64,000 bases of DNA. Source: G963666535 sp963666535. GTDB taxonomy: Bacteria > Bacillota > Clostridia > Oscillospirales > Oscillospiraceae. Below are positions 8,741 through 17,575 of the stretch, piece after piece. The notes beneath the pieces are model-generated. The model searched no databases and was not told the origin of the DNA. It saw nothing but the letters and a program-made list of their open reading frames with translations. Both the position numbers and the translations under genes were made by a program. How positions within the stretch are numbered: position 1 is the stretch's first letter; each line of letters starts with the position of its first letter. The stretch spans positions 372,001 to 436,000 of the forward strand of contig OY762913.1 in the NCBI GenBank assembly GCA_963666535.1, given 5' to 3'.

Positions 8741-10279
8741 ATGTACTCTGCTGGAACGCTTTGCGCAGACAAAGCGATCATCGACGGCGTTCTATCTGAC
8801 TTTTTGCCGCTGTGCGCCATCGCGCATCCCTCCTTCCGCGAGACTGCCATTGTCGACTATCTCACGGCCCATCTCACCGAGATGGGCCTTCACCCTGTTC
8901 GCGACCAGAATCAAAATTTGATGGCTGACATTCCCGCAACCCCGGGGTTGGAGCATCTTCCGCTGCTGATCTTTCAAGGACACACCGACATGGTGTGCGC
9001 GGTGGGTGCGGGCAGCGGCTATGTGCCCGAGCGCGACCCCATTACGACCATTGTGGAACAGGGCGTGCTTCGGACCGACGGACGCTCCTCTCTGGGTGCT
9101 GACAACAATCTGGGAAATGCCTGCGTGTTGTGGCTGCTTCGGCAAAAGCTGCCTCATGGGCCCCTGCGCATCCTGTTGACCGCCGCGGAGGAGGCTGGAC
9201 TGGTCGGTGCGGAGCAGATCCCCGCCGAATGGCTCTCCGGGGCGAAATATTTGATTAACACCGACGGCTTTAAAACAGGAGACCTCGTCGTCTCCTCCGC
9301 CGGAGGGCGCCGGGAACTCTACACCAGACCCCTGCACACCGTCCTGCGGAAAAAGAAAGCGGCGTTTCGCCTTACCCTCAGCGGCTTTCAGGGTGGGCAT
9401 TCCGGGTATGACATCAACAAGGGCCGGGGAAATCCCTTAAAGCTGATGAGTTTGTTCCTGGGCGAGCTGCGGGAGAGCGTGGAGTATGAGCTGGCCGCGT
9501 TTTCCGGCGGCCATGCCCACAACGCCATTCCCTCGTCCTGCACCGCTACCATCGTCATTGATGCGGTTTTCGCGCCGGAACTGGCCCGGTGCGCGGACAA
9601 GTTATCCCGTTCCCTCCTGGCGCTTTACGCAAGGAAAGATCCCGGCGCGCAGATTGCCCTGGCTGAAGTTGCGCCGCCGGAGCGGGTGTGGACAGAGGAT
9701 TGCCGCGACGCCACGCTGGATCTGCTGGCTCTGCTGTACACCGGTGTGTATGCCATGCATGATACCCTTCCCGAGCAGGTCAGCGCCTCCTCCAACCTCG
9801 GCGTAGTAAGGGTGACCGAAGATGCCATTCAGGTGGCTTGCTTCGTGCGCTGCATCATCGGCTTCAGCGAGGAAATCATAGCCTTTCAGCATGCCCGGGC
9901 GGCTAAGTTCACCGGCTTTTCCGTTTCTCATATCGGATACCCCGGGTGGCCGGGAGAGAAGGAGCACAATCCTCTGGCCCAGCGTATGGCCGCACTGTGG
10001 GAAGCCCGGACGGGGCAACCCGCCAATATCACCGCCGTCCATGTTGGGCTGGAGCCCTCTGTCCTGCGGGAGAAAAATCCCGCCCTGATCATGGTAAGCA
10101 CAGGCCCCGACATCATCAATCCCCACTCCACGGACGAGCATGTGCTGCTTAGCACTCTCCCCGCGTATCTGCGGCTTTTGGCAGACACGCTGGGATCTCT
10201 GGCAGAGCCGCAAAATCCAGACAGAAAGCGTGATTCCCCGTGTCCATCATCAGCCTGCAGATCCAGCTTTTCCTCCTAA
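8741..10279 (+). CDS. pepD: Cytosolic M20 dipeptidase (PepD-type)
   Basis: 512 residues from ATG 8741 ('AAGGAAAGG' site upstream). It has the two-zinc M20 layout: H81 in 'FQGHTDMV', D121 in 'LGADNNLGNA' and the catalytic E150-E151 in 'TAAEEAGLVGA'. A dimerisation/lid domain ('GGHSGYDINKGRGNPLK') follows, and a C-terminal 'GLEPSVLREKNP' through 'HSTDEHV' supplies the last ligand. In PepD the segment after the EE pair usually reads N-L-D-S-E-E; here it reads 'NTDGFKTGD', an altered metal-side loop. It hydrolyses Xaa-His and other dipeptides in the cytosol. The end overlaps the next gene by 40 bp. Confidence 0.88.
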   Translation: MYSAGTLCADKAIIDGVLSDFLPLCAIAHPSFRETAIVDYLTAHLTEMGLHPVRDQNQNLMADIPATPGLEHLPLLIFQGHTDMVCAVGAGSGYVPERDPITTIVEQGVLRTDGRSSLGADNNLGNACVLWLLRQKLPHGPLRILLTAAEEAGLVGAEQIPAEWLSGAKYLINTDGFKTGDLVVSSAGGRRELYTRPLHTVLRKKKAAFRLTLSGFQGGHSGYDINKGRGNPLKLMSLFLGELRESVEYELAAFSGGHAHNAIPSSCTATIVIDAVFAPELARCADKLSRSLLALYARKDPGAQIALAEVAPPERVWTEDCRDATLDLLALLYTGVYAMHDTLPEQVSASSNLGVVRVTEDAIQVACFVRCIIGFSEEIIAFQHARAAKFTGFSVSHIGYPGWPGEKEHNPLAQRMAALWEARTGQPANITAVHVGLEPSVLREKNPALIMVSTGPDIINPHSTDEHVLLSTLPAYLRLLADTLGSLAEPQNPDRKRDSPCPSSACRSSFSS

Positions 10280-11139
10280 TCGCCATTGGCTACCTTCTTT
10301 CCTGGAAGGGAATGCTGATCCCCAAAACCCGCAAGCAGCTCACCGATTTGATTATCTACGTGGTGCTGCCCTGCAATATCGTGCACTCCTTTATGATCAA
10401 GTTCTCCCACGAAATCCTGTTGCTCTCAGGCGAAGTACTGATCATCGGCTTTGTCATACAGGGCTTTTACATTTTGCTCAACAAATTCCTTTGGAACCGA
10501 TTCCCTCCCAACCAGGGAATCAGCCTGAAGTATGGCATTATCTGCTCCAACGCCGGATTTATGGGTCTGCCCCTGTCAGAGTCGGTGTTTGGCTCCATCG
10601 GTCTGCTGTATGCCTCGGTGGCCCTGCTGCCCATTCGCATCTTCATGTGGTCCTCCGGCCTGTCCCTGTTTACCACAACCACAAAAAAGCAAGTCGTCAA
10701 GACATTGGCGACCCATCCCTGTATCATTGCGGTGTTCGTGGGGCTTGTCATTATGATCTTCCAAATCCCCATCCCCGCGTTTCTGGACAGCACCATTACC
10801 AGTCTGTCCAGCTGCTGCACCGCCTTGTCCATGATTGTGATTGGGTCCATCTTAGCTGATGTCGATCTGCGGACAGTTTTTGAAAAGGCCACCGTGCTGT
10901 ATTCCTTCGTGCGGCTAATCGCCATTCCCGCCGTTATCTATGTTGTGCTGCGTCTCATCGGAATCGACAACTTGGTCACCGGTGTTATCGTGCTCCTGGC
11001 CGCTATGCCCGCCGGCAGCACCACCGCCATGCTGGCGCAGAAATACGATCAGGATGCACCCTTTGCTTCAAAGCTGGTGTTCACCTCTACGCTGACTTCA
11101 CTTATCACCCTGCCGTTCTGGGCGTTTCTACTCACCTGA
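10240..11139 (+). CDS. AEC-family (auxin efflux carrier-like) transporter
   Basis: 299 residues with about ten membrane segments in two inverted halves, each with the N-P/G-rich broken helix typical of AEC permeases ('CSNAGFMGLPLSESVFG' and 'AAMPAGSTTAMLAQKY'). The GTG start at 10240 lies inside pepD. It is preferred because the first transmembrane helix starts immediately after it, but its ribosome site is weak, so translation may be coupled to pepD. AEC proteins move organic acids or amino acids. A link to dipeptide breakdown is an inference from the overlap only. A strong terminator follows. Confidence 0.85.
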   Translation: MSIISLQIQLFLLIAIGYLLSWKGMLIPKTRKQLTDLIIYVVLPCNIVHSFMIKFSHEILLLSGEVLIIGFVIQGFYILLNKFLWNRFPPNQGISLKYGIICSNAGFMGLPLSESVFGSIGLLYASVALLPIRIFMWSSGLSLFTTTTKKQVVKTLATHPCIIAVFVGLVIMIFQIPIPAFLDSTITSLSSCCTALSMIVIGSILADVDLRTVFEKATVLYSFVRLIAIPAVIYVVLRLIGIDNLVTGVIVLLAAMPAGSTTAMLAQKYDQDAPFASKLVFTSTLTSLITLPFWAFLLT

Positions 11140-11156
11140 ACTTCTTGTCTCACCCA

Positions 11157-11190
11157 GGCCGCTGCCGAAAAAATTCGGCAGCGGCCTTTT
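11157..11190 (+). terminator. Intrinsic terminator of the pepD-AEC unit
   Basis: Perfect 13-bp stem GGCCGCTGCCGAA with a short A-rich loop, followed by TTTT. Confidence 0.9.
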
Positions 11191-11364
11191 CTATCCGCAA
11201 CAAAGTTCACTTATATCTGTCAGGATATACGAAAAACTGCTCCTTTTTAACAAAAAACACTTATGTTTTTACCGAATTGCACCGACATAAGAAAGTGTGA
11301 AAGTTTATGCCGCATCTAAGCAATGCCTACTGCGGCCATAGACGGAAAAAGGAGTCTGATCAGA

Positions 11365-13452
11365 ATGAAATTAAAATTCGGTCCCCATAGGGACAGGACG
11401 AGCTTCAAGCTGCCCAAACCCAAGATCAAGTTAAAAATGCCCAAAGGAAAACTGAAGTTTCCGTCCCGCGGAAGCAAGGAGCGGTCGCTTAGCACCACAG
11501 TCATGCGCTTTACCATTCTTCTTCTGCTTTCTGCGGTGGCGTGTATCTCCATATTCACCATGGTGTCCATGTCCACCGTGGCAAAAAGCGTTGCACAGAA
11601 GGCCGCAAATGCCTCTATCAAAATGGCCGAGCTTCAACTCGAGAAGCGCACGCTGGCTGCGGAAGAGGACTCGGTGGCAGTCGCCGGTGACAACAATATC
11701 GTGATGCTGCTGGAGGCGGGCGTTTACGGGGGCGTTCGTTCCACGGCACAGTCCCTGCGAAGAACATTGGAAGCAGGTGACATCACGCTTACAGACGCGA
11801 CGGGCACAGTGGTGGCGCGGACAAGCAGTACCGACACCGGAGACAGCCTTCAGTTTATGAAATGCGTCAGCAATGCAGCCAGTGCCGCAAAGGGAACCAG
11901 CGTCGTGGGCATGGAGAAGGGAACCCAGATCCCGTACGGCATTCACGCAGCTGCGCCGATTTACAGCGACGGCAAATTGCTCGGTATCGCTATTGTCAGC
12001 TACGATCTTTCTGATAACACATTTGTGGACGAGCTGAAAGAAATGACCGATAATGAATTTACCGTGTTTATGGGGAATGAGCGGATCAGCACCACATTGG
12101 AGCAAGACGGCGAGCGGGCGGTCGGTACCACGCTGGATGAAAAAATTGCAGATGTTGTGATCAATCAGAATCAGAGTTATAACGGCAGCACTAAAATTTT
12201 TAACGAAAGCTACATTGCTAATTACACCCCTATCACCACTTCAGACGGGAGCGTGACCGGCGTTCTGTTCAGCGGCTATTCCCTGCATGATCTGAACCAG
12301 CGCATTCTGGTAAACACAATTATTTGCATCGTGGTGGCCCTTGCCATGATCGCACTTGGTCTTTTCCTTGGCGGTGCTTTGCTGAAAAAAAGCTTGAAAA
12401 AGCCGCTGGAAAAAGTCGTCTATACCATCAATGCCATTGCAGTAGGCGACATGAACGACGAGGTCACGCAGAACCTTGCCAGCATTGAGGAGAAAAACGA
12501 AATCGGCAGTCTGGCCCGCTCCATGGAGGAAGCGGTTCGTTCCATCAAAAAGATTGACGAGGACACCCAGTATCTGGCCAAGGCTCTGGCAGCGTATGAT
12601 CTGACCGCCAGTGTGGATACCGATTGTCACAAGGGCATTTATAAAAACATTGCCCAAATTGTTGCAACCTTGTTTCAGGAAATTGTCTCCAACTTGAAGG
12701 GAATCCGTGACATTGCCGCCAAAATCGACAGCCACACTGCCACCGTTTCCGAGGCATCGCAGTCGATGGCACAGGGCTCCACCGAACAGGCCAGCTCCAT
12801 TGACGAGCTTGCCGCCACCATTAGCAGCATTGCCACTCAGGTGGAGCATAACGCCAGCAACGCCGAAAATGCCTCCGCATTGGCTCACGCCTCCGGTGCG
12901 GACGTTCAGCGCAGCAATGAACTGATGGAAAATCTCCTGCGCGCTATGAATGAGATCACCAAAACTTCCAACGAAATTAACTCCATTGTCACCACCATAG
13001 ACGAGTTGGCCTTCCAGACAAATATCCTGGCGCTCAACGCAGCTGTTGAGGCGGCGCACGCAGGCCAGCACGGCCGCGGCTTTGCTGTGGTCGCGGACGA
13101 AGTCCGCAATTTGGCTGGGCAAAGTGCACAGGCAGCACAGGATACTGCAACGCTGGTGGAAAGCTCCCTCAGTGCAACCCAAACCGCCATCCGCTATGCC
13201 CACGAAACCAGCAAGGCCCTGTCCGGCGTTGTGACCAAGTCGGGTGAGATGACAACGATGATTGCCAACATTGCCACCGCCGCGGCCGATGAATCGCAGA
13301 TGATTGCCCAGGTCAACATCGGCATCGATCAAATCGTCACCGTGGTGCAGGCAAACTCCGCCATCGCGGAGGAGACTGCCGCCACCAGCCATGAGCTGGG
13401 CCAGCAGACACAGAAGCTGAAGGAAATGGTCGGTCGCTATCAATTTAGCTAA
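11365..13452 (+). CDS. Methyl-accepting chemotaxis protein with extracellular sensor
   Basis: 695 residues from ATG 11365, which has 'AAAAGGAG' upstream; an upstream in-frame codon at 11323 lacks one. An unusual lysine/proline-rich cytoplasmic N-tail (residues 1-48, repeated 'KLKMPKGKLKFP') precedes transmembrane helix 1 (about 49-70). A Cache-like extracellular domain (about 70-310), helix 2 (314-340), a HAMP region, and a long signalling domain with the hairpin tip 'IDELAFQTNILALNAAVEAA' follow. It would sense a small extracellular ligand and signal to CheA. No che or flagellar genes are in this window, so it is an isolated receptor gene, flanked by terminators. Confidence 0.93.
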   Translation: MKLKFGPHRDRTSFKLPKPKIKLKMPKGKLKFPSRGSKERSLSTTVMRFTILLLLSAVACISIFTMVSMSTVAKSVAQKAANASIKMAELQLEKRTLAAEEDSVAVAGDNNIVMLLEAGVYGGVRSTAQSLRRTLEAGDITLTDATGTVVARTSSTDTGDSLQFMKCVSNAASAAKGTSVVGMEKGTQIPYGIHAAAPIYSDGKLLGIAIVSYDLSDNTFVDELKEMTDNEFTVFMGNERISTTLEQDGERAVGTTLDEKIADVVINQNQSYNGSTKIFNESYIANYTPITTSDGSVTGVLFSGYSLHDLNQRILVNTIICIVVALAMIALGLFLGGALLKKSLKKPLEKVVYTINAIAVGDMNDEVTQNLASIEEKNEIGSLARSMEEAVRSIKKIDEDTQYLAKALAAYDLTASVDTDCHKGIYKNIAQIVATLFQEIVSNLKGIRDIAAKIDSHTATVSEASQSMAQGSTEQASSIDELAATISSIATQVEHNASNAENASALAHASGADVQRSNELMENLLRAMNEITKTSNEINSIVTTIDELAFQTNILALNAAVEAAHAGQHGRGFAVVADEVRNLAGQSAQAAQDTATLVESSLSATQTAIRYAHETSKALSGVVTKSGEMTTMIANIATAAADESQMIAQVNIGIDQIVTVVQANSAIAEETAATSHELGQQTQKLKEMVGRYQFS

Positions 13453-13467
13453 AAAGCGTAAAAGAGA

Positions 13468-13503
13468 AGCGGGAGGACAGGTACCTGTCCTCCCGCTTTT
13501 TTA
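13468..13503. terminator. Bidirectional terminator between chemoreceptor and HAD gene
   Basis: Perfect inverted repeat AAGCGGGAGGACAGG with its complement and TTTTTT. It overlaps the stop codon of the minus-strand HAD gene. Confidence 0.9.
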
Positions 13504-14310
13504 ATATCGTTCATCCAGTCGTTCAATGACTGCGGCCACGACGCCGTCGTTGCAGTGACAGAGGATCTGTGCGCCCCAATCCTTAACCTCCTGCGCGCAG
13601 TTGGCCGGCGCAAAAGGAACGGCACTTTCGGCCAGCATGGGAATATCGTTTTGGTTATCGCCCACGCAGTAAAGATTTTCCTGGGAAATGCCCAGTTTTT
13701 CCGCCACCCGGCGGATCATGCCGCCCTTATTGCAGCCCTTGGCGGTGATTTCCAGCAAATAGCGGTTGGAAAAAATGACCTCGTAATGCTGCCCATACCG
13801 TGCCAGCATCCAGTCCCGTGCCTTCTGCAGGGCGGGATAATCCTGTTCTACCAGCACCTTCACCCAAGGCTGGGGCATATCAGAGATGGCGGCGCAGGCC
13901 GTATAGGTCGCACCCACCCGCTTCATATGATACTCTGTCACCAAATTGGGGCGGAAGGCATAAATCTCCTCGTTGTGGTACCCCTCAAAGCCCAGCTCCG
14001 GCATAGCTGCCATCAGCATCGAAATATCCCCTGCCGCCCGGGGGGGAAGCGTGGTCTCCCACACGTACGCCTCTGCCGCAAAGTCATAGACCGCCGCGCC
14101 GTTGGATAGCACCACCGGGGCGTTCAGGGGCAGCTTTGCCGCCCACGTGTGGAACGTGGAGTGCGACCGGCCGGTTGCCACGGTAAACACCCCGTTCTCT
14201 GATTGGAAATACTCGATGGCGCGGCGATTTTTATCCGAAACCTCCAGATTCAGATCATAGAGCGTGTCGTCGAAATCGCTGACCAAAAGCACACCGTCGA
14301 ATTTTCCCAT
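13501..14310 (-). CDS. Cof-type HAD phosphatase, second gene of the TPP-controlled unit
   Basis: 269 residues. HAD motif I is 'VSDFDDTLYD' (nucleophile D about 12), motif II 'TVATGRSHSTF', a Cof-type C2 cap lies in the middle, motif III is a lysine in 'ITAKGCNKGGM', and motif IV is 'CVGDNQNDIPML'. Family members are cytosolic phosphatases of sugar phosphates, pyridoxal phosphate or thiamine phosphates. It begins 9 bp after thiT on the same strand, with ribosome site 'AAGGTGG', and so falls under the TPP riboswitch. That makes a thiamine-phosphate substrate a reasonable inference, though not a proven one. Confidence 0.88.
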   Translation of the reverse strand: MGKFDGVLLVSDFDDTLYDLNLEVSDKNRRAIEYFQSENGVFTVATGRSHSTFHTWAAKLPLNAPVVLSNGAAVYDFAAEAYVWETTLPPRAAGDISMLMAAMPELGFEGYHNEEIYAFRPNLVTEYHMKRVGATYTACAAISDMPQPWVKVLVEQDYPALQKARDWMLARYGQHYEVIFSNRYLLEITAKGCNKGGMIRRVAEKLGISQENLYCVGDNQNDIPMLAESAVPFAPANCAQEVKDWGAQILCHCNDGVVAAVIERLDERY

Positions 14311-14319
14311 ACTACCACC

Positions 14320-14880
14320 TTAATTCTGAATATCCGCCCTCGTGATGTATTTGTACATCGGCTTGTAAAGGGCCGCGAAAACCAAAAGGCACAACGCCAT
14401 GTCAATCCCCATATAAAACCCGTTATACAGGAAGGAGTAGAACCACGGGGTGGTCATGGTCATGCCAAAAAAAGTTTCGGGCATATATTCCGCCCAAATG
14501 GTGGCGCCCACCACATAGTGAACCAAAAAGCGAGCCGCGCTGCCCACAACGGTTCCGGCGAACACGCCCCACTTTTTCCCCCAGAACACACCCGCAAAGC
14601 CCAGAACAGCGAAGGCCACCAAATAATCGCCGATGATCGACTGCCAACCCAGAGCGAACCCGCCGTCAAACATGAATTGCAGGATACCCAGTACCAGCCC
14701 GGCCATCAGGCCGCTGGCTACCCCCCAGCGCGTGGCAAACAGGAAAATGGGCAGCATGGACAGGCAGATGGTACCGCCCCACGGCATTTCCCACAGCTTG
14801 AGATACCCCAAAATCTGCGCCAGGACTACCATAATAGCGCCCTCGCACAGCATGCGGGTGATGTGATGTTGCGTTTTCAT
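14320..14880 (-). CDS. thiT: ThiT, thiamine-specific S component of an ECF transporter
   Basis: 186 residues with six membrane helices. Conserved ThiT features include 'GGTICLSMLPIFLFATRWG' in the first third and an aromatic, ligand-facing C-terminal part ('VHYVVGATIWAEYMPE', 'YSFLYNGFYMG'). It binds thiamine at the membrane and works with the shared EcfA/A'/T module, which is not in this window. The GGGGG ribosome site directly follows the riboswitch terminator U-tract. Regulation by TPP is thus visible in the sequence. Confidence 0.96.
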   Translation of the reverse strand: MKTQHHITRMLCEGAIMVVLAQILGYLKLWEMPWGGTICLSMLPIFLFATRWGVASGLMAGLVLGILQFMFDGGFALGWQSIIGDYLVAFAVLGFAGVFWGKKWGVFAGTVVGSAARFLVHYVVGATIWAEYMPETFFGMTMTTPWFYSFLYNGFYMGIDMALCLLVFAALYKPMYKYITRADIQN

Positions 14881-14894
14881 TGAACGTTTCCCCC

Positions 14895-14940
14895 AAAAAT
14901 ATAGTACCGCAGCGCAAACCGGGACAGCGCGATGCGGTAC
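14895..14940 (-). terminator. Terminator/attenuator of the TPP riboswitch
   Basis: Read on the minus strand, a GTACCGCA...TGCGGTAC stem is followed by TATATTTTT and then at once by the thiT GGGGG ribosome site. It is positioned as the OFF-state expression platform. Confidence 0.8.
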
Positions 14941-14975
14941 GAAAGAAACGGCAATGATTGGTACTCATTGTCGAA

Positions 14976-15070
14976 AGCTCCACTACGCTGGCATTACCCA
15001 GTTCAGGTCAAGGGACACGGGCGGCACTACGCCCTGATCTCAGCCGAATTTGCATTCAGCGCCCCTGCTG
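14976..15070 (-). promoter_or_regulatory. TPP riboswitch (THI element)
   Basis: The minus strand contains the hallmark THI-box blocks in order: CAGGGGCGC, CTGAGAT, CCCTTGACCTGAACTGG and TAATGCCAGCGTAGTGGAG. Together they form the two-helix-arm thiamine pyrophosphate aptamer. It lies upstream of thiT and its attenuator, so TPP should switch off thiT and the HAD gene. Confidence 0.97.
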
Positions 15071-15150
15071 TATTCAGTTCGTCTACGGTCTGATGTTATT
15101 TTATACGAAACGGCCGGCAAATGCAAGGGGGGGATTTCTGCCCGATCTGC

Positions 15151-16065
15151 CTAGGTGCGTTTTTCCAGCTTTTCCAGCACCGCCTGAAACCAATCGGGAA
15201 GGGGGCTCTCCACGGTCATTCGCTCCCCCGTGGTTGGGTGAAGGAAGGAGAGTTTTTTTGCATGGAGACACTGCCCAGCCAAACCGGGATACGGCTTTTT
15301 CCCATAAACCGCATCGCCCAAAAGTGGGTGTCCCAACGAGGCCATGTGGACGCGGATCTGGTGGGTGCGTCCGGTCTCTAACCTGCACTGGAGGTAAACA
15401 AAGCCGGGATATCGGGCCAGCACCCGCCAGTGGGTGATGGCCTGCCGTCCGTTTTTTCGATCAATGGTCATTCGCTTGCGATCCACCGGGTGGCGGCCAA
15501 TCGGTGCGTCGACGGTGCCTTCGTCCTCCCTAAGATTTCCAATCGCGATGCCCGCGTACTCCCGGTAAAGGGAATGGTCCTGCAGTTGCTCCGCCAGAGC
15601 CAGGTGGGCTTTGTCATTCTTGGCGGCAATGATCAGCCCCGAGGTGTCCCGGTCAATGCGATGCACAATGCCGGGGCGAAGGGTTCCGTTAATTCCCGAG
15701 AGCGAAGCCCCGCAGTGGTGGAGCAAGGCGTTGACCAGCGTACCGTCCGGGTGCCCGGGGGCGGGGTGCACGACCATGCCCACCGGCTTGTTCACCACGA
15801 TCACGTCGTCATCCTCGTATACCACATCCAGCGGAATGTTCTGCGGGACGATGTCCACCGGAACGGGCGCGGGCAAAAATACCTCCAGCGTATCGCCGGA
15901 GGTACACTTGTAATTCTTTTTCACAGGTGCTCCACCCAGCGTGACCGCGCCGTCGTCCAAAAGGCGCTGGGCGGCGGAACGGGTAAGCCCCTCGACCGAG
16001 CGGCTTAAAAGCTGATCGACCCGTTCCCCGGTCTTGTCAGCAGTCAGGTTCAGGCTGGTCATCAT
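15151..16065 (-). CDS. rluD: RluD-family 23S rRNA pseudouridine synthase
   Basis: About 304 residues. An N-terminal S4 RNA-binding domain ('GERVDQLLSRSVEGLTRSAA') is followed by the catalytic domain, with Asp in 'GIVHRIDRDTSGLIIAAK' and the later 'RLETGRTHQIRVHMA'. It converts uridines in helix 69 of 23S rRNA, or similar sites, to pseudouridine. Two adjacent ATG codons (16065 and 16062) sit behind 'AGAGGAG'; either could be used. The start overlaps the end of lspA by about 28 bp, the common lspA-rluD pair. Confidence 0.95.
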   Translation of the reverse strand: MMTSLNLTADKTGERVDQLLSRSVEGLTRSAAQRLLDDGAVTLGGAPVKKNYKCTSGDTLEVFLPAPVPVDIVPQNIPLDVVYEDDDVIVVNKPVGMVVHPAPGHPDGTLVNALLHHCGASLSGINGTLRPGIVHRIDRDTSGLIIAAKNDKAHLALAEQLQDHSLYREYAGIAIGNLREDEGTVDAPIGRHPVDRKRMTIDRKNGRQAITHWRVLARYPGFVYLQCRLETGRTHQIRVHMASLGHPLLGDAVYGKKPYPGLAGQCLHAKKLSFLHPTTGERMTVESPLPDWFQAVLEKLEKRT

Positions 16066-16534
16066 TTTTCTCCTCTGGCTTATTTCCCTTTTTCCCCTCG
16101 AACAGCATGAAGTACACACAGGCGGTGATACCGCCCACCACAACACAGATATCCGCGATATTAAACACAGCAAAGTTAATAAACAGCAGGCGGAACATAT
16201 CCGTCACATAGCCAAACAGCAGCCGATCGATAAAGTTGCCGATGGCCCCCGCCAACACCAGACACAGGGAAAACTGGCCAAACGCGCTGGTGAAAAGGAT
16301 TTTTTTCCACAAGACCACAGCCAGCGCCACCGCTACAACACCGGAAATCGCGGTCAAGAGCCAGGTATATTGAGAAAACAGATTGAAGGCCGCGCCGGTA
16401 TTCTGCACATAGGTAAACTCCACCACGCCCGGGATGGAAGCGATCGCGCCATGCAGCGGAATCACCGCCCGCACCATGTATTTGATAAGTTGGTCGGCCA
16501 CCACAAGAGAAAAGATAAAAAATGCGTAGATCAT
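16037..16534 (-). CDS. lspA: Lipoprotein signal peptidase (signal peptidase II)
   Basis: 165 residues from the ATG at 16534 ('AAGGAG' upstream); a longer frame to 16591 lacks a ribosome site. Four membrane helices carry the catalytic aspartates in 'GNFIDRLLFGYVTDMF' and 'FNIADICVVVG', with the conserved 'VQNTGAAFNLF'. It cleaves prolipoproteins at the lipobox cysteine. Likely clients in this window are the ModA-, DctP- and TctC-type lipoproteins. A good minus-strand promoter lies just upstream. Confidence 0.97.
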   Translation of the reverse strand: MIYAFFIFSLVVADQLIKYMVRAVIPLHGAIASIPGVVEFTYVQNTGAAFNLFSQYTWLLTAISGVVAVALAVVLWKKILFTSAFGQFSLCLVLAGAIGNFIDRLLFGYVTDMFRLLFINFAVFNIADICVVVGGITACVYFMLFEGKKGNKPEEKNDDQPEPDC

Positions 16535-16566
16535 GAGCGTCTCCTTGTTTTCAACTGTTTTTCCAT

Positions 16567-16595
16567 ATTGTATCATGCCACGCGGCAGCACTCAA
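16567..16595 (-). promoter_or_regulatory. Promoter for lspA-rluD
   Basis: On the minus strand TTGAGT, 17-bp spacer, TACAAT. Confidence 0.7.
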
Positions 16596-16987
16596 TATGA
16601 AAAGGGAAGAAAACAAAATTATTTTCCAAAAACCTTCCTTTTTCGCGGTTTGGGTCTTTCCCCTAAACACCGTGATGCCCCTAATATCTGCTGAACGAAA
16701 AAACGCCAGAACATGCCAGCAATGGGAACGAATCATGTCGTGGCCTCGCAACCGCAACCAGGCGCTGCTTGTCCGCCGGCCGCATGACCGTCAAGCGGGA
16801 GGCGTATGGACTGGACCAAACCAGCAAAGCCAAGCGGAACAACAAAAAGTGCGTCAACACAGTTTCTTGCGGCGTTATGAGAAAATCCTTCCCAAACGGC
16901 AAGCTAATTGACACACTAATTTTTAGTATTTTCTTTTGGCAGAGCAATCCCGCTGCTGGAATTGGCCGCTGCCTGACCGACGCAGGA
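16596..16987. other. Gene-free stretch between the pilus locus and lspA
   Basis: About 390 bp with no convincing gene on either strand. Short frames here have no ribosome site or recognisable composition. I see no clear terminator with a U-tract for the pilus locus and no RNA family I recognise. Confidence 0.6.
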
Positions 16988-17575
16988 TCATTCGCTTCGC
17001 ACACATCGCACCGTAACGCGGCTTTGACCGCCGTATGTGCAGGTAAACAGCGTCAAATCCCAGTCGCCCGCCTGCATCTCTTCCACCGCTGTACCGTCCA
17101 GGGTTTCCAGTTCGACGACCTGATAGCGGTAAACAAAACCCTCTACATCTGTAAAGTTTACGGTGTCGCCCACACGAAGTTGACTAAGGGCGCCGAAATG
17201 CTGCTTGTAGTTATGCCCGGCAATGATCATGTCGTCATCCAGAAAAGACCCCGCATAGCGGCAGGGAGACTGTTTCAGCGCGGGATAGCTCCAATCCCGC
17301 CTGACAGGCAGGGTAAGTTCCAGCGCCGGGAGCTCCAAAATGCCGATATAATCTCCATCGTCAATTTTCACTGACTGGATTTCCGTGGCAGTGGACTCAC
17401 CGTCCAACGCCGCAGGCTGCAAGGGGATCACCTGCTCCTCCAATACTTTCACAGTCGCGTCCGCCTGAAGGTATGCCTGCTGCTCTTCTTCCCAATTGAA
17501 TGCGGTCAGGCCCAACGCCCCAATCAGCAGCAACCCACCGGCTGCCATCAGGAGATGGCTGCGTTTAATCCTCAT
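16988..17575 (-). CDS. Small sortase (class D/B-like), last gene of the pilus locus
   Basis: 195 residues. An N-terminal uncleaved membrane anchor ('LLMAAGGLLLIGALGLTAF') is followed by a sortase barrel with His in 'MIIAGHNYKQHFGAL', Cys179 in 'LTLFTCTYGG' and Arg in 'SRVTVRC'. It lacks the lid and C-terminal membrane helix of class C pilin polymerases, so it most likely attaches finished pili or single proteins to the cell wall. Its start overlaps the minor pilin gene by 11 bp, which indicates cotranslation. Subclass assignment is tentative. Confidence 0.88.
   Translation of the reverse strand: MRIKRSHLLMAAGGLLLIGALGLTAFNWEEEQQAYLQADATVKVLEEQVIPLQPAALDGESTATEIQSVKIDDGDYIGILELPALELTLPVRRDWSYPALKQSPCRYAGSFLDDDMIIAGHNYKQHFGALSQLRVGDTVNFTDVEGFVYRYQVVELETLDGTAVEEMQAGDWDLTLFTCTYGGQSRVTVRCVRSE

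Noticed and set aside
12241..13443. 400-residue antisense frame over the chemoreceptor gene
   Set aside because: Shadow of the coiled-coil coding sequence on the plus strand.
16597..16911. 104-residue frame between lspA and the pilus locus
   Set aside because: No ribosome site, overlaps the lspA promoter, irregular composition.
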